Shown: piece after piece, positions 1 to 6,240 of the stretch | Layout: every line of letters starts with the position of its first letter | Position numbering within the stretch: the first letter of the stretch is position 1 | Assembly (NCBI GenBank): GCA_003559755.1 | Contig: PWKM01000177.1 | Location: 1 to 7,458, forward strand | Source: Planctomycetota bacterium | GTDB lineage: Bacteria > Planctomycetota > PUPC01 | Direction: 5' to 3' | DNA length: 7,458 bases | Made by a program: the position numbers and the translations under genes | The notes under the pieces: model-generated | What the model saw: only the letters and a program-made list of their open reading frames with translations | What the model was told of the DNA's origin: nothing | Databases searched by the model: none

Positions 1-21
1 AAAATCACAAGAATCGGAGGC

Positions 22-50
22 TTGACACCCGCAAACGGGCGGGTTATAAG
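22..50 (+). promoter_or_regulatory. Near-consensus sigma70-type promoter, target unclear
   Basis: A perfect -35 hexamer TTGACA (22-27) is followed after exactly 17 bases by TATAAG (45-50), which matches five of six bases of the -10 consensus. Transcription would start near position 57 and run rightward. The next recognisable plus-strand gene begins at 435, so this promoter would give a leader of about 380 bases, or else serve an unrecognised RNA. The kelch-like gene has its own closer promoter at 349-377, so the purpose of this one is open. The element is seen directly; its activity is inferred. Confidence 0.6.
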
Positions 51-104
51 TGGAGTGCCTTATGGGATAGGCGCTGCGGTTTTCCTCCGCCGCGCGCTGC
101 ATTT

Positions 105-161
105 TTACTCCGCCCCCCACACCTTCCGACGCTTTGAGCTTGCTCCCGTGCTATTGTTCAT
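105..161 (-). CDS. Possible 18-residue mini-ORF with ideal Shine-Dalgarno
   Basis: On the minus strand the sequence GAGGAGG (175-169) lies seven bases before an ATG (161-159) that opens an 18-codon frame ending in TAA at 107-105. The predicted peptide is MNNSTGASSKRRKVWGAE, which is small and has a basic KRRK cluster. A second ATG (168-166) within the tandem heptamer repeat lies against the Shine-Dalgarno and gives only five codons before a stop. No clear promoter was found upstream on the minus strand. Nothing about the peptide is recognisable, and an 18-codon frame can arise by chance. The only positive evidence is the quality and spacing of the ribosome binding site, so treat it as a candidate. 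Confidence 0.15.
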   Translation of the reverse strand: MNNSTGASSKRRKVWGAE

Positions 162-348
162 CGTTCATCCTCCTCAATCCGGTATCCCGCTTCTCACGTC
201 GGCAGCCGGGTGGCGGGCGCGTCCGTTCTTCCGGCGCTCCAGCGTACACCCGTGTTCTTGATCCTGCAAGTGATTTTTTCTGAATGCAGCGGGCCGCTCC
301 GCGCCGCGTGTCCGCCCGTCTCCCGCCGCCGGTCCCGGCGCGGCTCGC

Positions 349-377
349 TTGACGGCGCCCGCTCATCGCCCTACCAT
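349..377 (+). promoter_or_regulatory. Predicted sigma70-type promoter of the kelch-like gene
   Basis: TTGACG (349-354, five of six consensus bases) and TACCAT (372-377, four of six, keeping the important TA and final T) are separated by 17 bases. Transcription would begin near position 384, giving a leader of about 50 bases that carries the GGAGGG ribosome binding site at 422-427. Position, spacing and orientation fit the gene starting at 435. It is weaker than the upstream element at 22-50, and the two could act in tandem. Confidence 0.5.
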
Positions 378-434
378 GCGGGGGACGGTCGGCGTCGATT
401 TGGTTTCCGTTCCTGATTTCTGGAGGGCGATGCG

Positions 435-1691
435 ATGGTGCAGCGAGTGATGGTGGCGTTGGCGGCGTGTGTTCTGCTGTTCGGTGTTCCGGCTGCGGCG
501 GAAGAGGCGCCGGCGGTGGAGCCCGCCCTCGAGCCCGACCCGGCGGTGATGGAGCGGCTCGACGGGCTGGGCGAGCGGTCCGCCGTCGTCCTGCCGCCGA
601 TCAACACGGTCGGAGAGTGGAACGAGGTGACCCGGCGGTTCCGGATGGAGCAGACCGGCCCGCAAGGGCGCGACTACTGCATCAAGGCGGTGTGGATGCC
701 GGACCGGGAGCGGGCGTTTTTCTGCGGGGCGAACCACGGCTCGCCGCACCGGCTGAACGACGCCTGGGAGTATGACCTGCCCTCGAACACCTGGGTGCTG
801 CTGTTCGCGCCCGACCCCAACAACGCCCGGGGCGTGATGGAAGTCAAGACGTTCACCTACAAGGGGGCCGACGGGGAGGAGAAGGAGACCGCCTTCGTCC
901 AGACCGAACGGGGCGGGCCGACCCACTACGGCCACACCTGGTGGGGGCTGGCCTACGACCCCGAGATGCGGGCCGCCCTGTGGATGAACGTGGCCATCGG
1001 CGGCAGCGCCCACGCCTACGTCCGAGAACAGGTCGGCGAGGACGGAGAGGCCTACAGCGGCCCCGCCCTGTGGGCGTTCTATCCCTACGAGAGGCGGTGG
1101 GCGCCGGTTTTGACCGACCCGCCCCGGCCGCGAACGATCTACGCCGGGGCCATGGAATACGTGCCCGAGCACGGCGGCGCGTTCTGGTATATGGCCCAGT
1201 GGAACGGACAGGGGATGTGGGTCTATCAGCACGAGTCGAACACGTGGCGGGACCTGAAGCCCAACGACGGGGCGAACCTGTACCACAATACCGAGACCCC
1301 GCGCGCCGAGGCGGTGATGGCCTACGACGAGGCGAACAAGGTGGTCGTCGCCGTGTTCGGCAAGAACACCTACCATTACGACGTGGAGGCGAACACCTGG
1401 TCCCGGGTGATCGCCGGCGAAGACGACGACGACTCGCTCCCCTCCGGCCACGACGCCCGGACCCCGTTCGGGTACGATCCGGCCGCCGGCGTCTGCCTGC
1501 TCTACAGCGCCCAAACCCCCGACCACATGTGGTCGTACAGCGTGACCGAGAGGGCCTGGACCAAGCACGAGGTGGACGGGCCCGCCGGTCCGTCGAGGAG
1601 GCTCATCGGGTACCACGATCCGGCTCGCAACGTGTTCGTGGTCAACGCCGGGGCGACCACCTGGTGTTACCGCCACACGGTGGAGGAATAA
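435..1691 (+). CDS. Exported kelch-like six-bladed beta-propeller protein
   Basis: This encodes 418 residues of unknown specific function, predicted to be exported. Residues 1-22 form a signal peptide (Arg4, hydrophobic core about 5-18, cleavage suggested after Ala20-Ala21-Ala22). An acidic Pro/Ala-rich linker follows to about residue 50. The rest is built from divergent kelch-type repeats whose blade-end pattern (aromatic-x-aromatic, six or so residues, then Trp) recurs at AWEYDLPSNTW (110-120), LWAFYPYERRW (212-222), MWVYQHESNTW (261-271), TYHYDVEANTW (312-322), MWSYSVTERAW (365-375) and a truncated TWCYR (409-413). This implies six blades. The last lacks its outer strand, which EWNEV (61-65) could supply from the N terminus to close the ring. 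The segment between blades 1 and 2 is enlarged, and an acidic loop (GEDDDDS, 328-334) follows blade 4. The start at 435 is favoured by GGAGGG at 422-427, seven bases upstream, and because the in-frame ATG at 450 would remove Arg4. Kelch propellers are usually binding scaffolds, or sialidase- or galactose-oxidase-like enzymes; no catalytic signature is evident. It converges with the gene ending at 1817. Confidence 0.85.
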   Translation: MVQRVMVALAACVLLFGVPAAAEEAPAVEPALEPDPAVMERLDGLGERSAVVLPPINTVGEWNEVTRRFRMEQTGPQGRDYCIKAVWMPDRERAFFCGANHGSPHRLNDAWEYDLPSNTWVLLFAPDPNNARGVMEVKTFTYKGADGEEKETAFVQTERGGPTHYGHTWWGLAYDPEMRAALWMNVAIGGSAHAYVREQVGEDGEAYSGPALWAFYPYERRWAPVLTDPPRPRTIYAGAMEYVPEHGGAFWYMAQWNGQGMWVYQHESNTWRDLKPNDGANLYHNTETPRAEAVMAYDEANKVVVAVFGKNTYHYDVEANTWSRVIAGEDDDDSLPSGHDARTPFGYDPAAGVCLLYSAQTPDHMWSYSVTERAWTKHEVDGPAGPSRRLIGYHDPARNVFVVNAGATTWCYRHTVEE

Positions 1692-1816
1692 CGGGCCTCA
1701 TCCGGGGCGACCGGGGCGGGCGCGTGTTGTGACCTGCGGCTCGCGCGTGCTCCGGGTACACTGCCGATAGCGGTTTGATGGCGGGCGGTCCGTCGGCGGG
1801 TGTGGCCCCGGCCGGG
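1692..1816. other. Convergent intergenic spacer
   Basis: These 125 bases separate two convergent stop codons. The stretch is GC-rich with short palindromes such as CCCGGCCGGG (1807-1816), but I found no stable stem followed by a T-run in either direction. Transcription termination here may be Rho-dependent or use a structure I cannot identify by eye. Confidence 0.5.
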
Positions 1817-3289
1817 TTATCGTTCGGCCGGGCTGTCCGGGCCGTGCTGTTTCATCATCTCCTCGAGGGCGGCGAAGTCGTCCGCTTCCAAGCTCCGTTG
1901 GAACCGTTTGAGCATTCGCTGCCGGTCTCTCCACCGGAGGTATCGTTCGGCCGGTCGCGGGGCGCGCTCCCAGATCAACAGTTTGTCGAGATCGCAGACG
2001 CAGAGTTCGATCTTGCCGTACGGGTCGTCGAGCGAACGGCCCATGATGTGGCGTGGCCGGAGGTGGTACAGCCCCGCATCGTGTACGTCGTCGAGGAACG
2101 CGACGACTTTGCGGAGCAGTTCGCGGCGGGCGGGTTCCTCGAGCAGGCAGAACTCGGAGTCCACGAACATCTTCACCAGTTGCAGGTCGCCCAGGTGTTC
2201 GGTGAGGACCAGGCATTCGGCCCGGAACGGCCCTTTGCGGAGCCGCTGGTGGTAGATCAGCTCCGGGGCGGGGATGCCGTGCTTTTTCAACAGGGTCAGC
2301 CCCCGCCGGGTGGCCTGGCCGTACATCGGGAAGGTGAACCGGGTGAGTGCCCGGACCCGGCTGGGCCACCGATAAAACCGGCCCCAGAGCGGCACGGTCT
2401 GGTCGCCGTTCCGGGCCTCCACCTCGAAACACTGGTGGGTCGGCTTGTTCGAGACAATCCGCTTCACCGAGAGCGTCCACGCCCCGTTCGGGGTCTCCAG
2501 CCCCCGCTCGCGGCAGAGGTATTTCATACGGGACAGGAAGACGGGGTCCGCGCCGGCCTTCGCGATGCGCTGGTCGAGCAAGGCGGGCCGGCCGGAGTGG
2601 GTGCTGGTCTCCGACAGGACCGACAGCCCGGTCCACAGGCAGAGCCCGCCGGTGCCGAGGGCCGTCAGGATCGCCATATACAGCCATCGGCGGGCATGCC
2701 GTTCGCGGTCCGCGAAAATGCCCGCCAGTTCATTGTCCAACTCGGCGTACTCGCCTCGGAACACCTCGAGTTCGACCTCGGCCTCCTTGACCGCGTCGCG
2801 GAGTGCCCGTTCGTCCGCCGGGGCCACGTTCGCGGCGATCAGGTCGCCCACCGCCTCGATGGCCTGCGACAGCTCGGTCCAGCCCTTCTGCATGTCCCGA
2901 TATTCGAACGATCCGGCCAGGACCGAACCGAACGAACCGTCGAGCCGGTCCAATTCCTCCTGGCACTCGGCCGCCCAGAAGACGAGCCGGGTCCTGCCCG
3001 CATCTTCCGGCGAAAGCCGGAGCGCGTTCAGCTCCGTCTCGATTCTCAAGAGCCGATTCTGGATGCTGACATGAATACTGCGGGACCTGGCTTGCATGCG
3101 GCCGGTCGCCAGGTGGCCGCGTATCCCGACGGCGATGGCGATGATGCACAGGGCGCACAGGACGGCGGCCAGGCCCATGCGGAGAATCCAGTACCGAATG
3201 AACCGCCGGCGGAGGGCCGTTTTCGGCTTCTTGTCCTGCGTCTCCGCCGCGTCGTCATTTCCCTTGTCGGGTCCGGCAATTTCCGGCAT
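1817..3289 (-). CDS. Two-TM membrane protein with WaaP/Kdo-kinase-like (probable pseudokinase) domain
   Basis: This encodes 490 residues. A basic N-terminal tail (Lys20 to Arg32) precedes TM1 (about 34-56). Residues 57-200 are almost entirely helical and charged, with heptad-like leucine spacing resembling a four-helix bundle, and TM2 spans about 202-224. With the basic tail inside, the C-terminal domain (about 240-490) would be cytoplasmic, although the RERHARR cluster just before TM2 is unusual for the outer face. The C-terminal domain resembles the lipopolysaccharide kinase (WaaP/InaA) branch of the kinase fold: LLKKHGIPAP (333-342), LVLTEHLGDL (360-369), FLDDVHDAGLYH (398-409) and VCDLDKLL (431-438). 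The expected catalytic residues are mostly absent. GRFYR (303-307) stands where the beta3 lysine is expected, ATRRG (326-330) where an ATREW-like helix-C glutamate is expected, and HLRPRHI (409-415) lacks the HRD aspartate, as if two residues were deleted. The metal-binding Asp433 is kept. Start: an in-frame stop at 3298-3296 lies two codons upstream, so the ATG at 3289 is the earliest possible; its ribosome binding site is weak. Fold assignment is moderately confident; loss of activity is inferred. Confidence 0.8.
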   Translation of the reverse strand: MPEIAGPDKGNDDAAETQDKKPKTALRRRFIRYWILRMGLAAVLCALCIIAIAVGIRGHLATGRMQARSRSIHVSIQNRLLRIETELNALRLSPEDAGRTRLVFWAAECQEELDRLDGSFGSVLAGSFEYRDMQKGWTELSQAIEAVGDLIAANVAPADERALRDAVKEAEVELEVFRGEYAELDNELAGIFADRERHARRWLYMAILTALGTGGLCLWTGLSVLSETSTHSGRPALLDQRIAKAGADPVFLSRMKYLCRERGLETPNGAWTLSVKRIVSNKPTHQCFEVEARNGDQTVPLWGRFYRWPSRVRALTRFTFPMYGQATRRGLTLLKKHGIPAPELIYHQRLRKGPFRAECLVLTEHLGDLQLVKMFVDSEFCLLEEPARRELLRKVVAFLDDVHDAGLYHLRPRHIMGRSLDDPYGKIELCVCDLDKLLIWERAPRPAERYLRWRDRQRMLKRFQRSLEADDFAALEEMMKQHGPDSPAER

Positions 3290-3398
3290 CGGTGTTCATT
3301 CTCTTCGAGTGTTCGTGAACGGGTCGCCTCGTCCCGAGGCACAGAGCCGCAGCCGGTCGTCCGGCGCGGCGTCTTCGCCCTGTTGAGCGGTCGGGGCG

Positions 3399-3428
3399 AT
3401 TCTAACCGGGCCGTATCCGGCCCGTCAA
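3399..3428 (-). promoter_or_regulatory. Predicted sigma70-type promoter of the WaaP-like membrane gene
   Basis: Read on the minus strand, TTGACG (3428-3423, five of six consensus bases) is followed after 18 bases by TAGAAT (3404-3399, five of six). Transcription would start near 3392, giving a leader of about 100 bases before the ATG at 3289. The spacer is mostly occupied by a perfect inverted repeat (3407-3424), which could be an operator. Confidence 0.5.
3407..3424. repeat. Perfect inverted repeat inside promoter spacer (candidate operator)
   Basis: CGGGCCG (3407-3413) and CGGCCCG (3418-3424) are exact reverse complements around a TATC centre. The repeat fills most of the spacer between the predicted -10 and -35 boxes of the leftward promoter and overlaps the -35 by two bases. 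A dimeric regulator bound there would interfere with or remodel polymerase binding. GC-rich dyads are common in such DNA, so the regulatory reading is an inference. Confidence 0.3.
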
Positions 3429-3465
3429 GCCGCGTGGCGGTGTGCCCGACGCCCGGCTCGTCTTC

Positions 3466-3494
3466 TTGACACTCTTCCGACACACCGATATAGT
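3466..3494 (+). promoter_or_regulatory. Predicted sigma70-type promoter of mutS
   Basis: A perfect TTGACA (3466-3471), a 17-base spacer and TATAGT (3489-3494, five of six consensus bases) form a near-ideal housekeeping promoter reading toward mutS. The start site would be near 3501, leaving a leader of about 88 bases. This fits constitutive expression of a repair gene. Confidence 0.7.
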
Positions 3495-3589
3495 CGCAGC
3501 GGTCCGGGCGCGGGCCGTTCGCCCGCTCGATACGGGCCGGGCCGCCTGTTTCGCGATTCCCGTTCGACCAGGTTCCGTCGGAGACGTCC

Positions 3590-6220
3590 GTGGCGAAGAA
3601 GGTGACCGAGACGCCGATGATGAAGCAGTATCTCCGCATCAAGGCGGAGCACGAGGACGCCATCCTCCTGTTTCGGATGGGCGATTTCTACGAGATGTTC
3701 TTCGACGACGCGGTCACCGCCTCCCGCGTGCTCGGGCTGACTCTGACCGCCCGGTCGAAGGACAAGGGCCAGGAGGTCCCGCTGGCCGGCGTGCCCCACC
3801 ACTCGGTCGACCGGTACATCAAGAAGCTGATCCTCGCCGGGCACCGCGTCGCGGTGTGCGACCAGCTCGAGGACCCCCAGGAGGCGAAGGGGGTGGTCGA
3901 GCGGGGGGTCACTCGGGTCATCACGGCGGGCACGCTGACCGACGATCTCCTGCCGGACGACCGGGCGAGCAACTACCTCGCCGCCATCTGTCCCCGGAGC
4001 AAGCTGTGCGGCGTCGCCTGGGTCGACCTGACCACCGGCCGGTTCTTCGTCGAGGAGATCGCCCCCGACCGCATCCGCGACTCGCTCGCCCGGATCGCCC
4101 CGGCCGAATGCCTCTACCCGGAGGGGTTCCGGGGACGGAACGACCGGCTGCTCGCCGAACTCGACCGCGAGACCGTGGTCACCGACCGGCCCGACTGGGT
4201 GTTCGACCTGCGGAACGCGATGAAGACGCTCCGCGAGCACTTCGGAGTCATCTCGCTCGACGGGTTCGGGTGCGGCGACCTGACCGCCGGCGCCTCGGCT
4301 GCCGGGGCCGTCGTCCAATACCTGAACGACACCCAGCGGACGTCGCTGGGCCACATCGACCGGCTGGAGCGGTACGTCGATTCCCGTCACCTGCTCATCG
4401 ACGGGACGGCGACCCGCAACCTCGAGCTGGTGCGGACGATGCGGTCGGGCGAACGCCGCGACAGCTTGCTCGGGGTGCTCGACAAGACAATCACCCCGAT
4501 GGGCGCCCGGCTGCTCCACGAGTGGCTGCTCTCGCCCCTGCGCGAGCCGGCCGACATCAACCGCCGCCAGGCGGGGGTGGCCGAGCTCGCCGGGGACCCC
4601 GACCTGCGGGACGAAATCCGGGCGCTGCTCGACCGGATGTACGACATCGAGCGGATCGGCTCGAAGGTGAGCACCGGCCGGGCAAACGCCCGCGACCTGG
4701 CCGCACTGCTCCAGTCGGCCCGGATGATTCCCGCCCTGCGGCGCAGCGTCGAAGACCGCGAGCCCCCGGTGCTGCGGGGCCTGGCGGAGCGGCTGGACCC
4801 GCTCGACGACGTCGCCGGGCTGATCGAGCGGGCGATCGCCGACGAACCGCCGACGACCATCCAGGAGGGCGGGATCATCCGGCCCGGGTACAACGAGGAG
4901 CTCGACGAGCTCCGCACCATCCAACGCGACGCGAAGGGCTGGATGGCGAACTACCAGGCGGAGGAGGCGCGGCGGACCGGGATCGACTCGCTCAAGGTCG
5001 GGTTCAACAAGGTGTTCGGCTACTACCTCGAGGTCACCAACGCCCACGCCGACAAGGTGCCCGAGAACTACGTCCGCAAGCAGACGCTGAAGAACGCCGA
5101 GCGGTACTTCACCCCCGAGCTGAAGGAGTACGAGACCAAGGTGCTCACCTCGGGCGACCGGGCCGACCAGCTCGAGTACGACCTGTTCGTCGAGGTGCGC
5201 GAGTCGGTTGCCGCCGAGACCGGGCGGGTGCTCGATGTGGGCCGGGCGGTGGCCGAGCTCGACGCCCTGGCCGGGCTGGCCCAGGTCGCCGTCGAGAACC
5301 GATACCACCGGCCGGTCGTCGACGACTCGCACAAGCTGCTCATCGTGGACGGGCGGCACCCGGTCCTGGAGCTGACCCTGGAGGGCGAGTCGTTCGTCCC
5401 GAACGACGTGCAGCTCGACGGCGAGGAGCAGATGATGGCGATCGTCACCGGCCCGAACATGGCGGGCAAATCGACCTACATCCGCCAGGTCGCCCTCATC
5501 GTCATCATGGCCCAGATGGGCGGGTTCGTCCCCGCGAAATCGGCGGAGATCGGGGCCGTCGACCGCGTTTTCGCCCGCATCGGGGCCAGCGACGAGATCG
5601 CCCGGGCACAGAGCACGTTCATGGTCGAGATGAACGAGACGGCGAACATCCTCAACAACGCGACGGACCGCAGCTTGATCGTGCTGGACGAGGTGGGCCG
5701 GGGGACGAGCACCTACGACGGGGTGAGCATCGCCTGGGCGGTCAGCGAATACATCCACGAGCAGATCGGCGCCCGCACCCTGTTCGCCACCCACTACCAC
5801 GAACTGACCACCCTCGAGGCCGTCCTGCCCCGGGCTCGGAACTACAACGTGGCGGTCCGCGAGTGGGAAGACGAGGTCATCTTCCTGCGGAAGATCATCG
5901 AGGGGGGGACCGACAAGAGCTACGGGGTCCACGTCGCCAAGCTGGCGGGCATCCCCCGGTCGATCGTGGACCGGGCGAAGAAGATACTCGCCCAGCTCGA
6001 GTCGAGCGGGCTGGACGACCAGGACCAGCCGAAGATCGCTCCGGTCAAGGTCAGGGCGAAGAAGCCGAACGAGATGCAGCTCGCCCTGTTCCGCTCGCCG
6101 CACGAGGCGACCCTCGACGCCCTCAAGACGCTGGACATCGATTCGATGAGCCCGCTCGAGGCGCTGATGAAGCTGAAGAGTTTGCGCCAGGAGATTCTCG
6201 ACCGCGAGAAGGGGGGCTGA
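3590..6220 (+). CDS. mutS: DNA mismatch repair protein MutS
   Basis: This encodes a complete 876-residue MutS, slightly longer than the 853 residues of E. coli MutS. MutS dimers slide on DNA, recognise base mismatches and small loops, and recruit MutL in an ATP-dependent way. The N-terminal mismatch-recognition domain has the diagnostic Phe-X-Glu in GDFYEMFFDDA (Phe33, Glu35). Connector, lever and clamp domains follow, including a conserved GFNKVFGYYLEVT stretch in the core. The ATPase domain carries Walker A GPNMAGKST (621-629), Walker B VLDEVGRGTST (698-708, Asp700-Glu701) and ATHYHEL (733-739) with the conserved His735. Near the C terminus QLALF (830-834) matches the beta-clamp-binding pattern, followed by a DIDSMSPLEAL segment like the tetramer-forming tail of the E. 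coli protein. The GTG start at 3590 has GGAG at 3580-3583, six bases upstream, and puts Phe33 close to E. coli Phe36. No mutL is in the window. Nothing looks damaged. Confidence 0.98.
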   Translation: MAKKVTETPMMKQYLRIKAEHEDAILLFRMGDFYEMFFDDAVTASRVLGLTLTARSKDKGQEVPLAGVPHHSVDRYIKKLILAGHRVAVCDQLEDPQEAKGVVERGVTRVITAGTLTDDLLPDDRASNYLAAICPRSKLCGVAWVDLTTGRFFVEEIAPDRIRDSLARIAPAECLYPEGFRGRNDRLLAELDRETVVTDRPDWVFDLRNAMKTLREHFGVISLDGFGCGDLTAGASAAGAVVQYLNDTQRTSLGHIDRLERYVDSRHLLIDGTATRNLELVRTMRSGERRDSLLGVLDKTITPMGARLLHEWLLSPLREPADINRRQAGVAELAGDPDLRDEIRALLDRMYDIERIGSKVSTGRANARDLAALLQSARMIPALRRSVEDREPPVLRGLAERLDPLDDVAGLIERAIADEPPTTIQEGGIIRPGYNEELDELRTIQRDAKGWMANYQAEEARRTGIDSLKVGFNKVFGYYLEVTNAHADKVPENYVRKQTLKNAERYFTPELKEYETKVLTSGDRADQLEYDLFVEVRESVAAETGRVLDVGRAVAELDALAGLAQVAVENRYHRPVVDDSHKLLIVDGRHPVLELTLEGESFVPNDVQLDGEEQMMAIVTGPNMAGKSTYIRQVALIVIMAQMGGFVPAKSAEIGAVDRVFARIGASDEIARAQSTFMVEMNETANILNNATDRSLIVLDEVGRGTSTYDGVSIAWAVSEYIHEQIGARTLFATHYHELTTLEAVLPRARNYNVAVREWEDEVIFLRKIIEGGTDKSYGVHVAKLAGIPRSIVDRAKKILAQLESSGLDDQDQPKIAPVKVRAKKPNEMQLALFRSPHEATLDALKTLDIDSMSPLEALMKLKSLRQEILDREKGG

Positions 6221-6236
6221 CCCGGGGACGCCCGGG
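6221..6236. terminator. Hairpin between convergent mutS and folC stops (possible two-way terminator)
   Basis: CCCGGG (6221-6226), GACG loop, CCCGGG (6231-6236) form a perfect 6-bp all-GC stem starting on the base after the mutS stop codon and ending four bases before the folC stop codon. It would form in transcripts from both strands. No T-run follows in either direction, so it is not a classical intrinsic terminator. It may pause polymerase or protect 3' ends. Confidence 0.3.
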
Positions 6237-6240
6237 CCGC

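Larger units (their letters stand above)
1..434. other. Non-coding region upstream of the kelch-like gene
   Basis: I see no convincing protein gene of ordinary length in this stretch. Open frames here are short, lack family resemblance and mostly lack a usable ribosome binding site. It does hold two promoter-like elements reading rightward (22-50 and 349-377), a tandem heptamer GTTCATC at 156-162 and 163-169, a T6 run at 274-279, and one 18-codon minus-strand mini-ORF (105-161), which is listed separately. Positions about 60-280 look less GC-rich and more pyrimidine-rich on the plus strand than the flanking genes, as expected of non-coding DNA. The extreme left end may be the tail of the intergenic space of a gene lying outside the window. 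Confidence 0.6.
3290..3589. other. Divergent intergenic region between membrane protein gene and mutS
   Basis: These 300 bases contain no gene. They carry a leftward promoter (3399-3428) and a rightward promoter (3466-3494) with their -35 boxes 37 bases apart. The leftward leader contains a 6-bp hairpin, GCCTCG (3326-3331) with CGAGGC (3335-3340) and a three-base loop. The rightward leader contains another, CGGGCG (3505-3510) with CGCCCG (3520-3525), starting almost at the predicted transcript 5' end. An 18-bp perfect inverted repeat at 3407-3424 lies in the leftward promoter spacer. Confidence 0.6.

Noticed and set aside
257..279. CTTG/CAAG stem followed by T6 as an intrinsic terminator for the 22-50 promoter
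   Set aside because: The stem is only four base pairs with two A-T pairs and lies three bases from the T-run, which is too weak to call.
430..450. Six-codon ORF (ATG at 430, stop TGA at 448-450) overlapping the in-frame ATG at 450 as TGATG, suggesting translational coupling
   Set aside because: The Shine-Dalgarno GGAGGG ends only two bases before that ATG, which is too close, while its seven-base spacing to the ATG at 435 is ideal. Starting at 450 would also weaken the signal peptide.
461..470. LAAC (residues 9-12 of the kelch-like protein) as a lipoprotein signal box
   Set aside because: The cysteine is at residue 12, after only about seven hydrophobic residues, too short for a normal lipoprotein signal. 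AAA at 20-22 gives a better ordinary signal peptidase site.
363..1676. A 437-codon minus-strand frame antisense to the kelch-like gene
   Set aside because: The product is low-complexity and rich in Val, Gly, Arg and His; the plus strand has a signal peptide, regular repeats and a good ribosome binding site.
1818..1954. 14-bp direct repeat TATCGTTCGGCCGG at 1818-1831 and 1941-1954
   Set aside because: Both copies lie in the C-terminal coding region of the minus-strand gene and encode the same Pro-Ala-Glu-Arg residues; there are only two copies and no sign of a mobile or regulatory element.
1775..3469. A 564-codon plus-strand frame antisense to the membrane protein gene
   Set aside because: It has no family resemblance or ribosome binding site, whereas the opposite strand has membrane helices, kinase-fold motifs and a bounded start.
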